A stretch of 64,000 bases of DNA from Streptomyces sp. NBC_00162 (GCF_024611995.1 NZ_CP102509.1:2976001-3040000), one strand, 5' to 3'. Counted from the stretch's first letter, positions 29,149 to 38,682 are shown. Numbers and translations are program-made. Notes: generated by a model not told the origin, from the letters alone.

Positions 29149-30360
29149 TCAGTCGCCGATCAGGGCGTCCACGAACGCCTCCGGCTCGAAGGGCGCCAGG
29201 TCGTCCGGGCCCTCTCCGAGGCCGACGAGCTTGACCGGGACGCCGAGCTCGCGCTGGACGGCGACGACGATGCCGCCCTTGGCGGTGCCGTCGAGCTTGG
29301 TCAGCACGATGCCGGTGATGTCCACGACCTCGGCGAAGACGCGGGCCTGGGTCAGGCCGTTCTGGCCGGTGGTGGCGTCCAGGACGAGCAGGATCTCGTC
29401 CAGCGGACCGTGCTTCTCCACGACGCGCTTGACCTTGCCGAGCTCGTCCATCAGGCCGGTCTTGGTGTGCAGGCGGCCCGCGGTGTCGATGAGCACCACG
29501 TCGGCGCCCTCGGCGATGCCCTCCTTGACGGCGTCGTAGGCGATCGAGGCCGGGTCGCCGCCCTCGGGGCCGCGTACCGTGCGGGCACCCACGCGGTCAC
29601 CCCAGGTCTGGAGCTGGTCGGCGGCGGCCGCGCGGAAGGTGTCGGCCGCGCCGAGCACCACGCTGCGGCCGTCGGCCACGAGCACGCGCGCCAGCTTGCC
29701 GGTGGTGGTGGTCTTGCCGGTGCCGTTGACGCCGACGACCATGATCACGCCGGGGGTGTCCTCGCCGCTCTCCGTCTTCACGACGCGGTCGAAGTCGGTG
29801 CCGACCAGGGTCAGCAGCTCCTCCTTGAGGAGGGCGCGCAGGTCCGCCGGGGTGCGGGTGCCCAGCACCTTGACCCGCTCGCGGAGCCGGTCGACCAGCT
29901 CCTGGGTCGGGACGACACCGACGTCGGCGACGAGGAGGGTCTCCTCGATCTCCTCCCAGGTGTCCTCGTCGAGGTGCTCCCGGGAGAGCAGCGTGAGCAG
30001 CCCCTTGCCGAGGGAGTTCTGCGACCGGGCGAGACGGGCGCGCAGCCGGATCAGGCGGCCGGCGGTGGGCTCGGGCACCTCGATCGCGGGGGCGGGCGGA
30101 GCCTCCGGCTCGGCCTCCTCCGCGGGAGCGGGAGCCTCCGCCTCGGGGAGGGCGACCTCCTCGATGGTGCGGCGCGGCTCTTCGACCGTCGGTGCGGCGT
30201 CCTCCCCCACCTGGGGTTCGGCGGGCGGGGCAGTGATGGTCGGCGTGCTCGACGGCGCCGTGGGCGGCAGCTGCTTCTTCTTGCGGCTGCTGACCACGAG
30301 CCCGCTGATCGCGCCGACCGCGACCAGGGCGATGACTACAGCAAGGATGAGGATGTCCAT
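29149..30360 (-). CDS. ftsY: SRP receptor GTPase FtsY
   Basis: This 403-aa FtsY has an N-terminal membrane segment (about 1-22), a long acidic Glu/Ala/Pro linker (about 35-110) and the NG GTPase domain with GVNGTGKTTTTGKLA (about 208-222), DTAGR and TKLDGTAKGG. It receives the SRP-ribosome complex carried by Ffh (20359-21933). ATG at 30360 begins MDILILAVVIAL. Confidence 0.96.
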   Translation of the reverse strand: MDILILAVVIALVAVGAISGLVVSSRKKKQLPPTAPSSTPTITAPPAEPQVGEDAAPTVEEPRRTIEEVALPEAEAPAPAEEAEPEAPPAPAIEVPEPTAGRLIRLRARLARSQNSLGKGLLTLLSREHLDEDTWEEIEETLLVADVGVVPTQELVDRLRERVKVLGTRTPADLRALLKEELLTLVGTDFDRVVKTESGEDTPGVIMVVGVNGTGKTTTTGKLARVLVADGRSVVLGAADTFRAAAADQLQTWGDRVGARTVRGPEGGDPASIAYDAVKEGIAEGADVVLIDTAGRLHTKTGLMDELGKVKRVVEKHGPLDEILLVLDATTGQNGLTQARVFAEVVDITGIVLTKLDGTAKGGIVVAVQRELGVPVKLVGLGEGPDDLAPFEPEAFVDALIGD

Positions 30361-30503
30361 AACCCACCCAGTATCGGCCACAGCCGCCCCGGAACCCGGA
30401 CCTTGGAGGTTCCCGCCAGGCCGTAAGCCTCTATTTGTGGTCTTAGCGGCAAATCTACGATGATGGGCGACTCCCCTCCACGCCCTCCCCCACGGAGTAC
30501 TGC

Positions 30504-31943
30504 ATGCCTGCCGAAGAGACCGCGATCGAGACCCGCGGCCTGGAGCCCGTCCCGGACGGCGAGCGCGGCGGAAGGGTCCGCGAGCTCGTCCCCACCTGGG
30601 TCGCCGCCAACATCAGCGTGCTCCTGCTGACCATGGGCGCCGGACTGGTGATCTTCAACAAGCTCAACATCTGGCAGGTGCTGGTCGTCGCGGTCGCCGC
30701 GCCGATCGTCTCGTACGGGATCGTCGGGCTGATCTCGATCGCCGGCAAGCGCGGCGGCTCCCCGGGCATGGCGCTCTCGCGGGCCGTGTTCGGCCAGCGC
30801 GGCAACCTCTTCCCCGGCGCCCTGATATGGGTGGCCCGGTGGGGCTGGGAGACCATCAACGCGGTCAGCGGCGCCTACGCCGTCCTGACCGTGCTCGACC
30901 TGCTCTTCGGCATCAAGAGCAACACCCCGCTGATCGTCGTCACCCTGCTGTTCTTCGTGGGCTGCACCTTCGTCGTCTCGGGTCTCGGCATCAACGCGCT
31001 GCGCGTCTGCTCGAAGTGGTCGACGTACCTCTTCGGCGCGTTCAGCGTGCTGGTCCTGGGGTACCTGGTCTTCACCACCGACTGGTCCGCCGTCTTCGGC
31101 AAGCCTGCGGGCTCCACCGCGATGATGATCGCGGGCATCGGCACCATCGCCGCCGGCGGCATCAGCTGGGTGCCGTCCGGTCCCGACTTCACGCGCTACC
31201 TGCCCCGTACGGCCTCCTCCAAGGGCATGGTCGGCGCGACGATCGGCGGCGCCGGCGTGGTCGTGCTCCCGATGGTGCTGATGGGCGCGGTCATGGCCGT
31301 CGGCACCCCGGACCTGGCCACCGCCCAGGACCCGGTCTCCTTCATCGGCGAGCTGCTGCCGATCTGGATCGCCGTCCCGTACCTGCTCATCGCGCTCGTC
31401 GGGATGCTGCTCATCAACTCGATGTCCATGTACTCGGCCGGCTTCACCGCGCAGACCCTGGGCATCAAGGTCCCGCGCGCCTGGGCGGTCAGCGTCAACG
31501 CCGTCATCAGCCTGGTCTTCGGCTTCCTGCTGATGGTCGTGGCGACCAGCTTCTTCGGCTCCTTCATCTCCTTCCTGACCCTGCTGGCCGTGGCCTTCTC
31601 CGCGTGGATCGGCGTCTTCGGCGTGGACATGCTGCGCCGCAAGACCTACGACGGCCCCGCGCTGCTGGACACCACGCGGACCAGCGCGTACTGGTACCGG
31701 GGCGGCTTCGCCTGGCAGGCGATGACCTCGTGGGCCCTCGCCCTGGTCGTAGGCCTGCTGTTCACCAAGGTGGACTGGTTCAGCGGGCCGCTCGCCGGCA
31801 CCTGGATCGGGGAGAACGGCCTCGGCTGGGCGGCCGGCATCCTGACCTCGGGCGTGCTGTACGCGGTACTGCCGCGCACGGCGGTCCCGGACGCGCCCGC
31901 TCCGGCCGAGGAGCACGAGCTCGCCGGATCCCTGTCCAACTGA
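30504..31943 (+). CDS. NCS1-family purine/cytosine permease
   Basis: This 479-aa transporter has about 12 membrane segments. The N-terminal VPTWVAANISVLLLTMGAG and later PSGPDFTRYLPR are the family signatures of nucleobase:cation symporter-1 proteins (CodB/purine-cytosine permease branch). The substrate is inferred as a nucleobase or related compound. ATG at 30504 has GGAG upstream. It is divergent from ftsY. An LLM oxidoreductase follows on the same strand 63 bp later. Confidence 0.88.
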   Translation: MPAEETAIETRGLEPVPDGERGGRVRELVPTWVAANISVLLLTMGAGLVIFNKLNIWQVLVVAVAAPIVSYGIVGLISIAGKRGGSPGMALSRAVFGQRGNLFPGALIWVARWGWETINAVSGAYAVLTVLDLLFGIKSNTPLIVVTLLFFVGCTFVVSGLGINALRVCSKWSTYLFGAFSVLVLGYLVFTTDWSAVFGKPAGSTAMMIAGIGTIAAGGISWVPSGPDFTRYLPRTASSKGMVGATIGGAGVVVLPMVLMGAVMAVGTPDLATAQDPVSFIGELLPIWIAVPYLLIALVGMLLINSMSMYSAGFTAQTLGIKVPRAWAVSVNAVISLVFGFLLMVVATSFFGSFISFLTLLAVAFSAWIGVFGVDMLRRKTYDGPALLDTTRTSAYWYRGGFAWQAMTSWALALVVGLLFTKVDWFSGPLAGTWIGENGLGWAAGILTSGVLYAVLPRTAVPDAPAPAEEHELAGSLSN

Positions 31944-32006
31944 CGCCACGTCAGCTAACGTCCCCCTTCGCCCGCCCACCCACATCCGGCGAAGGGGGAC
32001 TTCTCC

Positions 32007-32993
32007 ATGCCCATCACCGTGGCCCGGTTCAATCTCGTCGACCCCAGCGGCACCCCCGAGTCCCTCTCCGCCCGCTACAAGGCGGCGCTGGAGATGGCGA
32101 GGTACGCGGACGACCGCGGGATCGACACCATCCAGACCGAGGAGCACCACGGCACCGGCAACAACTGGCTGCCCTCCCCCTTCGCCTTCGCGGGCGCCGT
32201 CTTCGGTGCCACCCGCCGGATCGCGGTCACCGTCTCGGCGATCATCGGCCCGCTGTACGACCCGCTGAAGGTGGCCGAGGACATCGCCGTGCTGGACCTG
32301 CTGAGCGGCGGGCGCCTGGTCACGGTGGCGGGCATCGGCTACCGGCCGGAGGAGTACGAGCAGCACGGCGTGGAGTGGGGGCGGCGCGGCCGGCTCCAGG
32401 ACGAGCTGCTGGAGACCCTGCTGAAGGCGTGGACCGGCGAGCCCTTCGAGTTCCGCGGCCGCACCGTACGGGTCACCCCGCGGCCGTTCACCCAACCGCA
32501 CCCGATGCTCCTGGTCGGCGGGAGTTCGCAGGCGGCGGCGCGGCGCGCGGCCCGGCTGGGGCTGCCGTTCTTCCCCAGCGCGCACCTGCCGGAGCTGGAG
32601 GCGTACTACCGGGCGAAGCTCGCGGAGTACGGCACGGAGGGCTTCTGCATGATGCCCGCGGCCGAGACCCCGCTGCTGCACATCGCGGAGGACCCCGACC
32701 GGGTCTGGGCCGAGCACGGCGAGCGCTTCCTGCACGAGGCGGGCATGTACGCGTCCTGGCAGTCCAAGGACATCCGCAGCGCCGTACGGTCGGCCGCGCG
32801 CTCGGTGTCCGAACTGCGCGCGGAGGGCGTGTACCGGATCCTCACGCCGGACGAGGCGCTCGCGTACGCCCGGGGCGCGGGCGAGGCGGGGAACCTGGTG
32901 CTGCACCCGCTGTGCGGCGGGATGCCCCTGGACGAGGGCTGGCGCAGCCTGCACCTGCTGTGCGAACAGGTACTGCCCCGGCTCAAGGACTGA
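32007..32993 (+). CDS. LLM-class flavin-dependent oxidoreductase
   Basis: This 328-aa luciferase-like TIM-barrel protein probably uses FMN or F420. Typical segments are QTEEHHGTGNNWLPSP, AVLDLLSGGRLVTVAGIGYRPEEY and MLLVGGSSQAAARRAARLGLPF. The substrate is unknown. It may be co-transcribed with the upstream NCS1 permease, which hints at catabolism of an imported heterocycle (weak inference). RBS AAGGGGGA precedes ATG 32007. Confidence 0.87.
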   Translation: MPITVARFNLVDPSGTPESLSARYKAALEMARYADDRGIDTIQTEEHHGTGNNWLPSPFAFAGAVFGATRRIAVTVSAIIGPLYDPLKVAEDIAVLDLLSGGRLVTVAGIGYRPEEYEQHGVEWGRRGRLQDELLETLLKAWTGEPFEFRGRTVRVTPRPFTQPHPMLLVGGSSQAAARRAARLGLPFFPSAHLPELEAYYRAKLAEYGTEGFCMMPAAETPLLHIAEDPDRVWAEHGERFLHEAGMYASWQSKDIRSAVRSAARSVSELRAEGVYRILTPDEALAYARGAGEAGNLVLHPLCGGMPLDEGWRSLHLLCEQVLPRLKD

Positions 32994-33004
32994 GCCGGGG
33001 CAGT
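32972..33004. terminator. Hairpin overlapping the LLM gene stop
   Basis: A perfect 14-bp stem (32972-32985 with 32991-33004) with loop AGGAC includes the TGA stop. It can serve both the LLM gene and the convergent sugar permease gene. Confidence 0.85.
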
Positions 33005-33034
33005 ATCGAGGAGAAGGGGTGTTGGCGGGGGTGG

Positions 33035-34465
33035 TTACCCCATCTCCTCCAGCGCCTTGCCCTTGGTCTCCGGCACCCACTTGAGGATGAAGGGGATCGA
33101 GAGCAGGGCGAAGACGGTGTAGATCACGTACGCGCCGGACAGGTTCCAGTCCGACAGGGTCGGGAACGACACGGTGATGACCCAGTTGGCGATCCACTGG
33201 GCCGAGGCGGCGACGCCGAGGGCCGCGGCCCGGATGCGGTTCGGGAACATCTCGCCGAGCAGCACCCAGACCACCACGCCCCAGGACAGGGCGAAGAAGA
33301 GCACGAAGGAGTGCGCGGCGATCAGCGCGATCGTGCCCTGGGTGTCGGGCATCGTGATGTTGTCGCCGCTGCCCTCCTTGTAGGAGAACGCCCACGCGCA
33401 GAGGCCCAGGGAGACCGCCATGCCCGCCGAGCCGATGAGGGCGAGCGGCTTGCGGCCGATCCGGTCGACGAGGACCATCGCGATCACCGTGCCGATGATG
33501 TTGATGATCGACGTGGTGAAGGAGTAGAAGAACGAGCTGCTCGGGTCGATGCCCACGGACTGCCACAGCGAGGAGCTGTAGTAGAAGATCACGTTGATGC
33601 CGACGAGCTGCTGGAAGACGGAGAGGCCGATGCCGATCCAGACGATGGGCAGGAAGCCGAAGCGGCCGCCCAGCAGGTCCTTGAAGGTGGACTTGTGCTC
33701 GGAGTGCATCGCCTGCTCGATCTCGGCGGCGCGTGCGTCGATGTCGATCTTCGAGCCCTCGACCTCGCGCAGCACCTCCTTGGCCTGCTCGGTGCGGCCG
33801 ACGGAGATCAGGTAGCGGGGGGACTCCGGGATGACGAAGGACATCAGGCCGTAGACCACGGCCGGGATGACCATGATGCCGAGCATCCACTGCCAGGCCT
33901 CCAGGCCGGCGATCTCGCCGCGCTGGTCGCCGTCGGCGAGGTTCAGGAGGCCCCAGTTGACCAGCTGGGAGACGGCGATGCCGATGACGATGGCGGCCTG
34001 CTGGAAGGAGGCGAGCCGGCCGCGGTAGGCGGCCGGGGACACCTCGGCGATGTAGGCGGGGCCGATGACGGAGGCCATGCCGATGCCGAAGCCGCCGATG
34101 ACGCGCCACATCGCCAGGTCCCACAGGGCGAACGGGAGGGCCGAGCCGATGGCGCTCGCGGTGAAGAGGACGGCGGCGATCTGCATGCAGCGGATGCGGC
34201 CGATCCGGTCGGCGATGCGGCCGGCGGTGGCGGCGCCGAGGGCGCAGCCGATCAGCGCGGCGGCGATCACCTGGGCGAGCGCCGCGGATCCGACCTCGAA
34301 CCGTTCACGGATGGCGACGACGGCGCCGTTGATGACGGAGCTGTCGTAGCCGAAGAGGAAGCCGCCCATGGCCGCGGCCGCGGCGATGAAGATGACGTGC
34401 CCGAGATGGTCGGGGCGGGCCGCCCGGCCACCGCCTGACGCGGGTGCGTTCGCTGTGCTGGTCAA
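33035..34465 (-). CDS. glcP: GlcP-type glucose/sugar porter (MFS)
   Basis: This 476-aa sugar porter has 12 membrane segments. It shows both RxGRR-type loops (GRIADRIGRIR, VDRIGRKPLA), PESPRYLI after helix 6 and PETKGKALEE at the end. Position next to smc matches glcP1 (SCO5578), the glucose permease of S. coelicolor, as I recall. I choose TTG 34465 because AGGAG lies 7 bases upstream; an ORF to 34543 has no such site. Two operator-like palindromes lie upstream. Confidence 0.87.
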   Translation of the reverse strand: MTSTANAPASGGGRAARPDHLGHVIFIAAAAAMGGFLFGYDSSVINGAVVAIRERFEVGSAALAQVIAAALIGCALGAATAGRIADRIGRIRCMQIAAVLFTASAIGSALPFALWDLAMWRVIGGFGIGMASVIGPAYIAEVSPAAYRGRLASFQQAAIVIGIAVSQLVNWGLLNLADGDQRGEIAGLEAWQWMLGIMVIPAVVYGLMSFVIPESPRYLISVGRTEQAKEVLREVEGSKIDIDARAAEIEQAMHSEHKSTFKDLLGGRFGFLPIVWIGIGLSVFQQLVGINVIFYYSSSLWQSVGIDPSSSFFYSFTTSIINIIGTVIAMVLVDRIGRKPLALIGSAGMAVSLGLCAWAFSYKEGSGDNITMPDTQGTIALIAAHSFVLFFALSWGVVVWVLLGEMFPNRIRAAALGVAASAQWIANWVITVSFPTLSDWNLSGAYVIYTVFALLSIPFILKWVPETKGKALEEMG

Positions 34466-34599
34466 GATGCGCTCCTGGGCCCGGCGTCGACGGCGGGCGG
34501 TGTGGGGGTGTGCGTCTGTGCGCGTGTTCCTCCAGTGGCGCACAGCAAACTGCTCACCACCACCTGAACGTCGAACACGGCAAGGCAGAGCTTATGACT

Positions 34600-34616
34600 T
34601 CACTTTCTGAAGTCAA
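34600..34616. promoter_or_regulatory. Operator-like palindrome upstream of glcP, copy 1
   Basis: TCACTTTCTGAAGTCAA is a slightly imperfect copy of the perfect palindrome at 34662-34681. An overlapping TGACTTC...GAAGTCA inverted repeat is at 34595-34615. It lies about 135 bp upstream of the glcP TTG. Confidence 0.6.
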
Positions 34617-34661
34617 TAGGGGGTGAAGAACCCGCTGCGCGCGAGTGAAGAGAGCCACAGT

Positions 34662-34681
34662 GTTCACTTCCTGAAGTGAAC
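34662..34681. promoter_or_regulatory. Operator-like palindrome upstream of glcP, copy 2
   Basis: A perfect 9+2+9 palindrome (GTTCACTTC-CT-GAAGTGAAC) sits 4 bp past the smc stop. Together with copy 1 it suggests cooperative binding of a dimeric regulator controlling glcP. The regulator is not encoded nearby. Confidence 0.65.
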
Positions 34682-34684
34682 TGG

Positions 34685-37600
34685 TCAGCGCAGCCGCTGG
34701 CTGATGACCTTGGAGACCCCGTCGCCCTGCATCGAGACGCCATAGAGCGCGTCGGCGACCTCCATCGTCCGCTTCTGGTGCGTGATGACGATCAGCTGGG
34801 AGCTCTCCTGGAGCTCCTCCATGATCCGGATCAGCCGCTGCAGGTTGGTGTCGTCGAGCGCGGCCTCGACCTCGTCCATCACGTAGAACGGGCTGGGCCG
34901 CGCCTTGAAGATGGACACCAGCAGGGCCACGGCGGTCAGCGAGCGCTCGCCGCCCGAGAGCAGCGACAGCCGCTTGACCTTCTTGCCCGGCGGGCGCGCC
35001 TCGACGTCGACTCCCGTGGTCAGCATGTTGTCGGGGTCGGTGAGGATCAGCCGGCCCTCGCCGCCGGGGAACAGCCTCGAGAAGACCCCCTCGAACTCCC
35101 GAGCCGTGTCCCGGTACGCCTCGGTGAAGACCTGCTCGACGCGCTCGTCGACCTCCTTCACCACTTGAAGGAGATCGGCGCGGGTCTTGCGCAGGTCCTC
35201 CAACTGCTCGCTGAGGAACTGGTGGCGCTCCTCCAGCGCCGCGAACTCCTCCAGCGCGAGCGGGTTGACCTTGCCGAGCTGCTGGTAGGCGCGCTCGGCC
35301 GCCTTGAGCCGCTTCTCCTGCTGGGCGCGGACGAAGGGGCCGGGAAGGTTCCGGGGGTGCTCCGGGTCCGCGGGCAGCTCCTCGCCCTCGGCCGGCAGGG
35401 ACGGCGGCACCGGCTGATCGGGGCCGTACTCGGCGACGAGCCCGGCGGCCTCCATACCGAACTCCTCCAGCGCCTTGGCCTCCACCGCTTCGATGCGCAG
35501 CCGCTTCTCGGCGCCGAGCACCTCCCCGCGGTGCACCGAGTCGGTGAGCTTGTCGAGTTCGCCCTTCAGGTCCCGGCCGCTGTTCCTGGCCTCGGCGAGT
35601 TCCCGCTCGCGCAGGCCCTTGGCGTACTCGGCCCCGGCGCGCTCCCCGTCGGCCCGGCCCAGCGAGACCTCCACGTGCGCGAGCAGCTGGCGGGCCCCGT
35701 CGGCCACCGCCCGGGCGACCTCCGCCTCGTGCCGCAGCCGTGCCCGGCGGCGCTCCGCGCGGGTGCGGGCCTCCCGTTCGGCGCGGGCCGCCCGGTCGAG
35801 TGAATCCGCCCTTCCGGCCAGTCCCTTGACCCGCTCCTCGTGGGTCCTGAGCTGCAGCCGGGCCTCCATCTCGGTCTGGCGGGCGTTGGCCCCGTCGGCG
35901 GCGAGCCGGTCCCGCCGGGAGGTGTCCGGCTCCTCCTCCGCCGGCATCTCCTCGGCCGTCGCCAGCTGCCCGGCGCACTCCTCCACGTCCAGCAGCGCCT
36001 GCTCCAGCGCGTCCTGGGCCTTGGCCGCCGCGGTGACGCTGCGCTCGGCCTCGCCCGCGGCTCCCTTCGCCTGCCCGGCGAGGCGGCCGAGCTGCTGGGC
36101 GACCCCGGCACGGGCCCGCTCCCCGGCCCGGCGGCGTTCCGCGAGCTCCTCGACCAGGGCCGCCGCGTCCTGCCGCCGCGCCTGGGCGGCCGCCTGGGCT
36201 CCGGTCAGCTCCCGGCACTGCCCGTCGAGCCGGGCCAGCTCGGCCGCGGCCTCGTCGACCGCCGCCTGCACCTCGATCAGGCTGGGCGCCCCGGCGGAGC
36301 CGCCGTGCGCGAGGTGTGCCCCGAGGACGTCGCCCTCGACGGTCACCGCCACCGCGCCGGGCCGCTCCGCGACGAGGGCCTCGGCCTCGTCGAGCGTCCC
36401 GACCACGAAGTGGTCCCGCAGCACCCACGCCACGGCCCGCCGCACCTCGGCATCGCCCTGAACGAACTCGGCGGCGGCTTCGCTGCCGGGGCTTTGGCTG
36501 ATCCCGTCCGCCTGGCGCGGGCTGGATTGCCCGCAGGGCGATTCCAGCCTCGCCTGGGGGCCCCTCCCAGCGGTACCTGGGGGAGCTTGAGGCGCGGGTC
36601 CGGGCAGAGCCCCGTTTCGGGAAGGGGCGGGGTGGGGGAAGGCCCCTTCACCGGCACCGGCCTGCCCGGGGAGCAGGCTGCCCGCAGCCGCGCCCACCGG
36701 GCCCGGGGCCTGCCCCGGAACCGCAGCCCCGGCCCCGGCGGCCGAGGCCTGGCCCGGGAGGGCCGGCGCCGCCGGGGCGATCAGGAGGGTGGCGCGCCCC
36801 GCGTCCGCGTCGCGGAGGTGGCGGATCGCCGCGGCCGCGGCGGCCGGGGACGACACCGCCAAAGCGTCCGCCGCCGAGCCCAGCGCGGCGGCCACGGCGA
36901 CCTCGTACCCCGGGGTCACCGACAGCCGCTCCGCCGCCGGTCCCAGCAGCCCGGCCAGCCGCTCCCGCGCCGCGAGCAGCGCTCCCGTACCGTCCTTGCG
37001 CCGCAGCCCCAGCGCCAGCGCGTCCCGCCGCGCCGACACCGCCGCCCGCGAGCGCTCCGCCGCCGTCACCGCGTCCCGGGCCGCCGCCAGTTCGGCGTCC
37101 GCCTCGGTCAGCCCGGCCCGCGCCGCCTCGTACTCGCCCTCCACCGAAGAGTCGTCGAGGCCGCCGACCTCCTCCGCCAGGGCCTCGTACTCCTCCTGCG
37201 CGGCCACCGCCCGGGCCTCGGCCTCGTCGCGCGCCGCGACGAGCCGGTCGATCTCGGCCTGCGCGGCACCGGCCCGGGAGCGGGCGGCGCCGAGCCGGCC
37301 CGTCAGCCGGGCCAACGCCTCGCGCCGGTCCGCGATGGCCCGCGCGGCGTCCCGCAGCCGCCGCTCCTCCTCGGCCAGCGCCCGCTCCAGCTCCGCCCGG
37401 TGCGCCGCCGTGTCCTCCAGCGCGTGGGAGGCCGCCTCCAGAGCCGCCGTCAGTTCCGCCTCCTGCTCGCGGATCCGCGCGGCCTCCTTCTCCATGTCCT
37501 CGGGATCGCGCCCCCGCCGCTCCTCCTCCGCCGGAGCCGTCGCGCTCTTGACCCGCGCGTCCGCCAGCGACGCGGTTCCCCGGACCCGCTCGGCGAGCTG

Positions 37601-38482
37601 CGAGAGCTCGTACCAGGTCTGCTGCGCCCGCTGGAGCCGCGGCGCGAGCTCCCGTACGGCCTCCTCCAGCTCGGCCTCGCGCCGCAGCGCCTCCGCCAGC
37701 CGGGCCTCGGCGGCCTCCTTGCGTTCCTTCAGCGCCGCCTCGTCCGCGACCTCCGCGTCGAGCGCGCGGCGCAGGGTGACCAGGTCGTCGGCGAGCAGCC
37801 GCAGCCGCGCGTCGCGCAGGTCCGCCTGGATGACGGCCGCCCGGCGGGCCACCGCGGCCTGCCGGCCCAGGGGCTTCAGCTGGCGCCGCAGCTCTTCGTT
37901 GAGGTCCTGCACGCGCGCGAGGTTCACCTGCATCGCGTCCAGCTTCCGCAGCGCCTTCTCCTTGCGCTTGCGGTGCTTCAGTACGCCGGCCGCCTCCTCG
38001 ATGAAGGCGCGGCGCCCCATGGGATCGGCGTGCAGGACGGAGTCCAGCTGGCCCTGTCCGACGATGACGTGCATCTCGCGGCCGATGCCGGAGTCGGAGA
38101 GCAGCTCCTGGATGTCGAGCAGGCGGCAGGTGTCACCGTTGATCTGGTACTCGCTGCTGCCTCCGCGGAACATGATCCGGGTGATGGTGACTTCGGCGTA
38201 GTCGATGGGCAGCGCGCCGTCGGAGTTGTCGATCGTCAGCGAGACCTCGGCGCGGCCGAGCGGCGGACGTCCGGTGGTCCCGGCGAAGATGACGTCTTCC
38301 ATCTTCCCGCCGCGCAGGGATTTGGCCCCTTGTTCGCCCATGACCCAGGACAGCGCGTCCACCACGTTGGACTTGCCGGAGCCGTTCGGACCCACGACAC
38401 AGGTGATGCCGGGTTCGAAGCGCAGGGTGGTCGCGGAAGCAAAGGATTTGAAGCCGCGCAGGGTCAGGGACTTGAGGTGCAC
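34685..38482 (-). CDS. smc: Chromosome segregation ATPase SMC
   Basis: This 1265-aa SMC condenses and segregates chromosomes with ScpA/ScpB. Walker A GPNGSGKS (31-38) begins the head; coiled coils run about 165-510 and 750-1100; the hinge is at about 515-740; the signature LSGGERSLTAVALL and Walker B FYVMDEVEAALDD end the protein. About 100 residues of Gly/Pro/Ala-rich sequence (about 571-675) interrupt the hinge and make it longer than the roughly 1190 aa I expect for Streptomyces. The frame stays open throughout. ATG at 38482 gives the canonical MHLKSLTLRGFKSFA. Confidence 0.96.
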   Translation of the reverse strand: MHLKSLTLRGFKSFASATTLRFEPGITCVVGPNGSGKSNVVDALSWVMGEQGAKSLRGGKMEDVIFAGTTGRPPLGRAEVSLTIDNSDGALPIDYAEVTITRIMFRGGSSEYQINGDTCRLLDIQELLSDSGIGREMHVIVGQGQLDSVLHADPMGRRAFIEEAAGVLKHRKRKEKALRKLDAMQVNLARVQDLNEELRRQLKPLGRQAAVARRAAVIQADLRDARLRLLADDLVTLRRALDAEVADEAALKERKEAAEARLAEALRREAELEEAVRELAPRLQRAQQTWYELSQLAERVRGTASLADARVKSATAPAEEERRGRDPEDMEKEAARIREQEAELTAALEAASHALEDTAAHRAELERALAEEERRLRDAARAIADRREALARLTGRLGAARSRAGAAQAEIDRLVAARDEAEARAVAAQEEYEALAEEVGGLDDSSVEGEYEAARAGLTEADAELAAARDAVTAAERSRAAVSARRDALALGLRRKDGTGALLAARERLAGLLGPAAERLSVTPGYEVAVAAALGSAADALAVSSPAAAAAAIRHLRDADAGRATLLIAPAAPALPGQASAAGAGAAVPGQAPGPVGAAAGSLLPGQAGAGEGAFPHPAPSRNGALPGPAPQAPPGTAGRGPQARLESPCGQSSPRQADGISQSPGSEAAAEFVQGDAEVRRAVAWVLRDHFVVGTLDEAEALVAERPGAVAVTVEGDVLGAHLAHGGSAGAPSLIEVQAAVDEAAAELARLDGQCRELTGAQAAAQARRQDAAALVEELAERRRAGERARAGVAQQLGRLAGQAKGAAGEAERSVTAAAKAQDALEQALLDVEECAGQLATAEEMPAEEEPDTSRRDRLAADGANARQTEMEARLQLRTHEERVKGLAGRADSLDRAARAEREARTRAERRRARLRHEAEVARAVADGARQLLAHVEVSLGRADGERAGAEYAKGLRERELAEARNSGRDLKGELDKLTDSVHRGEVLGAEKRLRIEAVEAKALEEFGMEAAGLVAEYGPDQPVPPSLPAEGEELPADPEHPRNLPGPFVRAQQEKRLKAAERAYQQLGKVNPLALEEFAALEERHQFLSEQLEDLRKTRADLLQVVKEVDERVEQVFTEAYRDTAREFEGVFSRLFPGGEGRLILTDPDNMLTTGVDVEARPPGKKVKRLSLLSGGERSLTAVALLVSIFKARPSPFYVMDEVEAALDDTNLQRLIRIMEELQESSQLIVITHQKRTMEVADALYGVSMQGDGVSKVISQRLR

Positions 38483-38584
38483 GCCGCCGGACTCTACCTT
38501 TCGCGTTCGGTTTCGCCCATGAAGGTCAGGGCAAACCTGACGTCAAAGGAATCAGTCCCTCCACTTGGCCTCATGCCGCGGGGC

Positions 38585-38618
38585 GCGGTGTCCAAAGAAA
38601 GGCGGTGTCCAAAGAAAG
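38585..38618. repeat. Tandem 17-bp duplication
   Basis: GCGGTGTCCAAAGAAAG occurs twice head-to-tail at 38585-38601 and 38602-38618, abutting the terminator hairpin at 38619. On the minus strand it supplies the T-rich tract after that hairpin. Confidence 0.85.
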
Positions 38619-38640
38619 AAGGGACGCCGGAGCGTCCCTT
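38619..38640 (-). terminator. Terminator of the 72-aa gene
   Basis: AAGGGACGC-CGGA-GCGTCCCTT; on the minus strand it is followed by CTTTCTTTGG, a T-rich tail. Confidence 0.82.
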
Positions 38641-38682
38641 GCAGATCATGCGGGGCTGGAGTCGAGCGACGATGAGAGCGGA

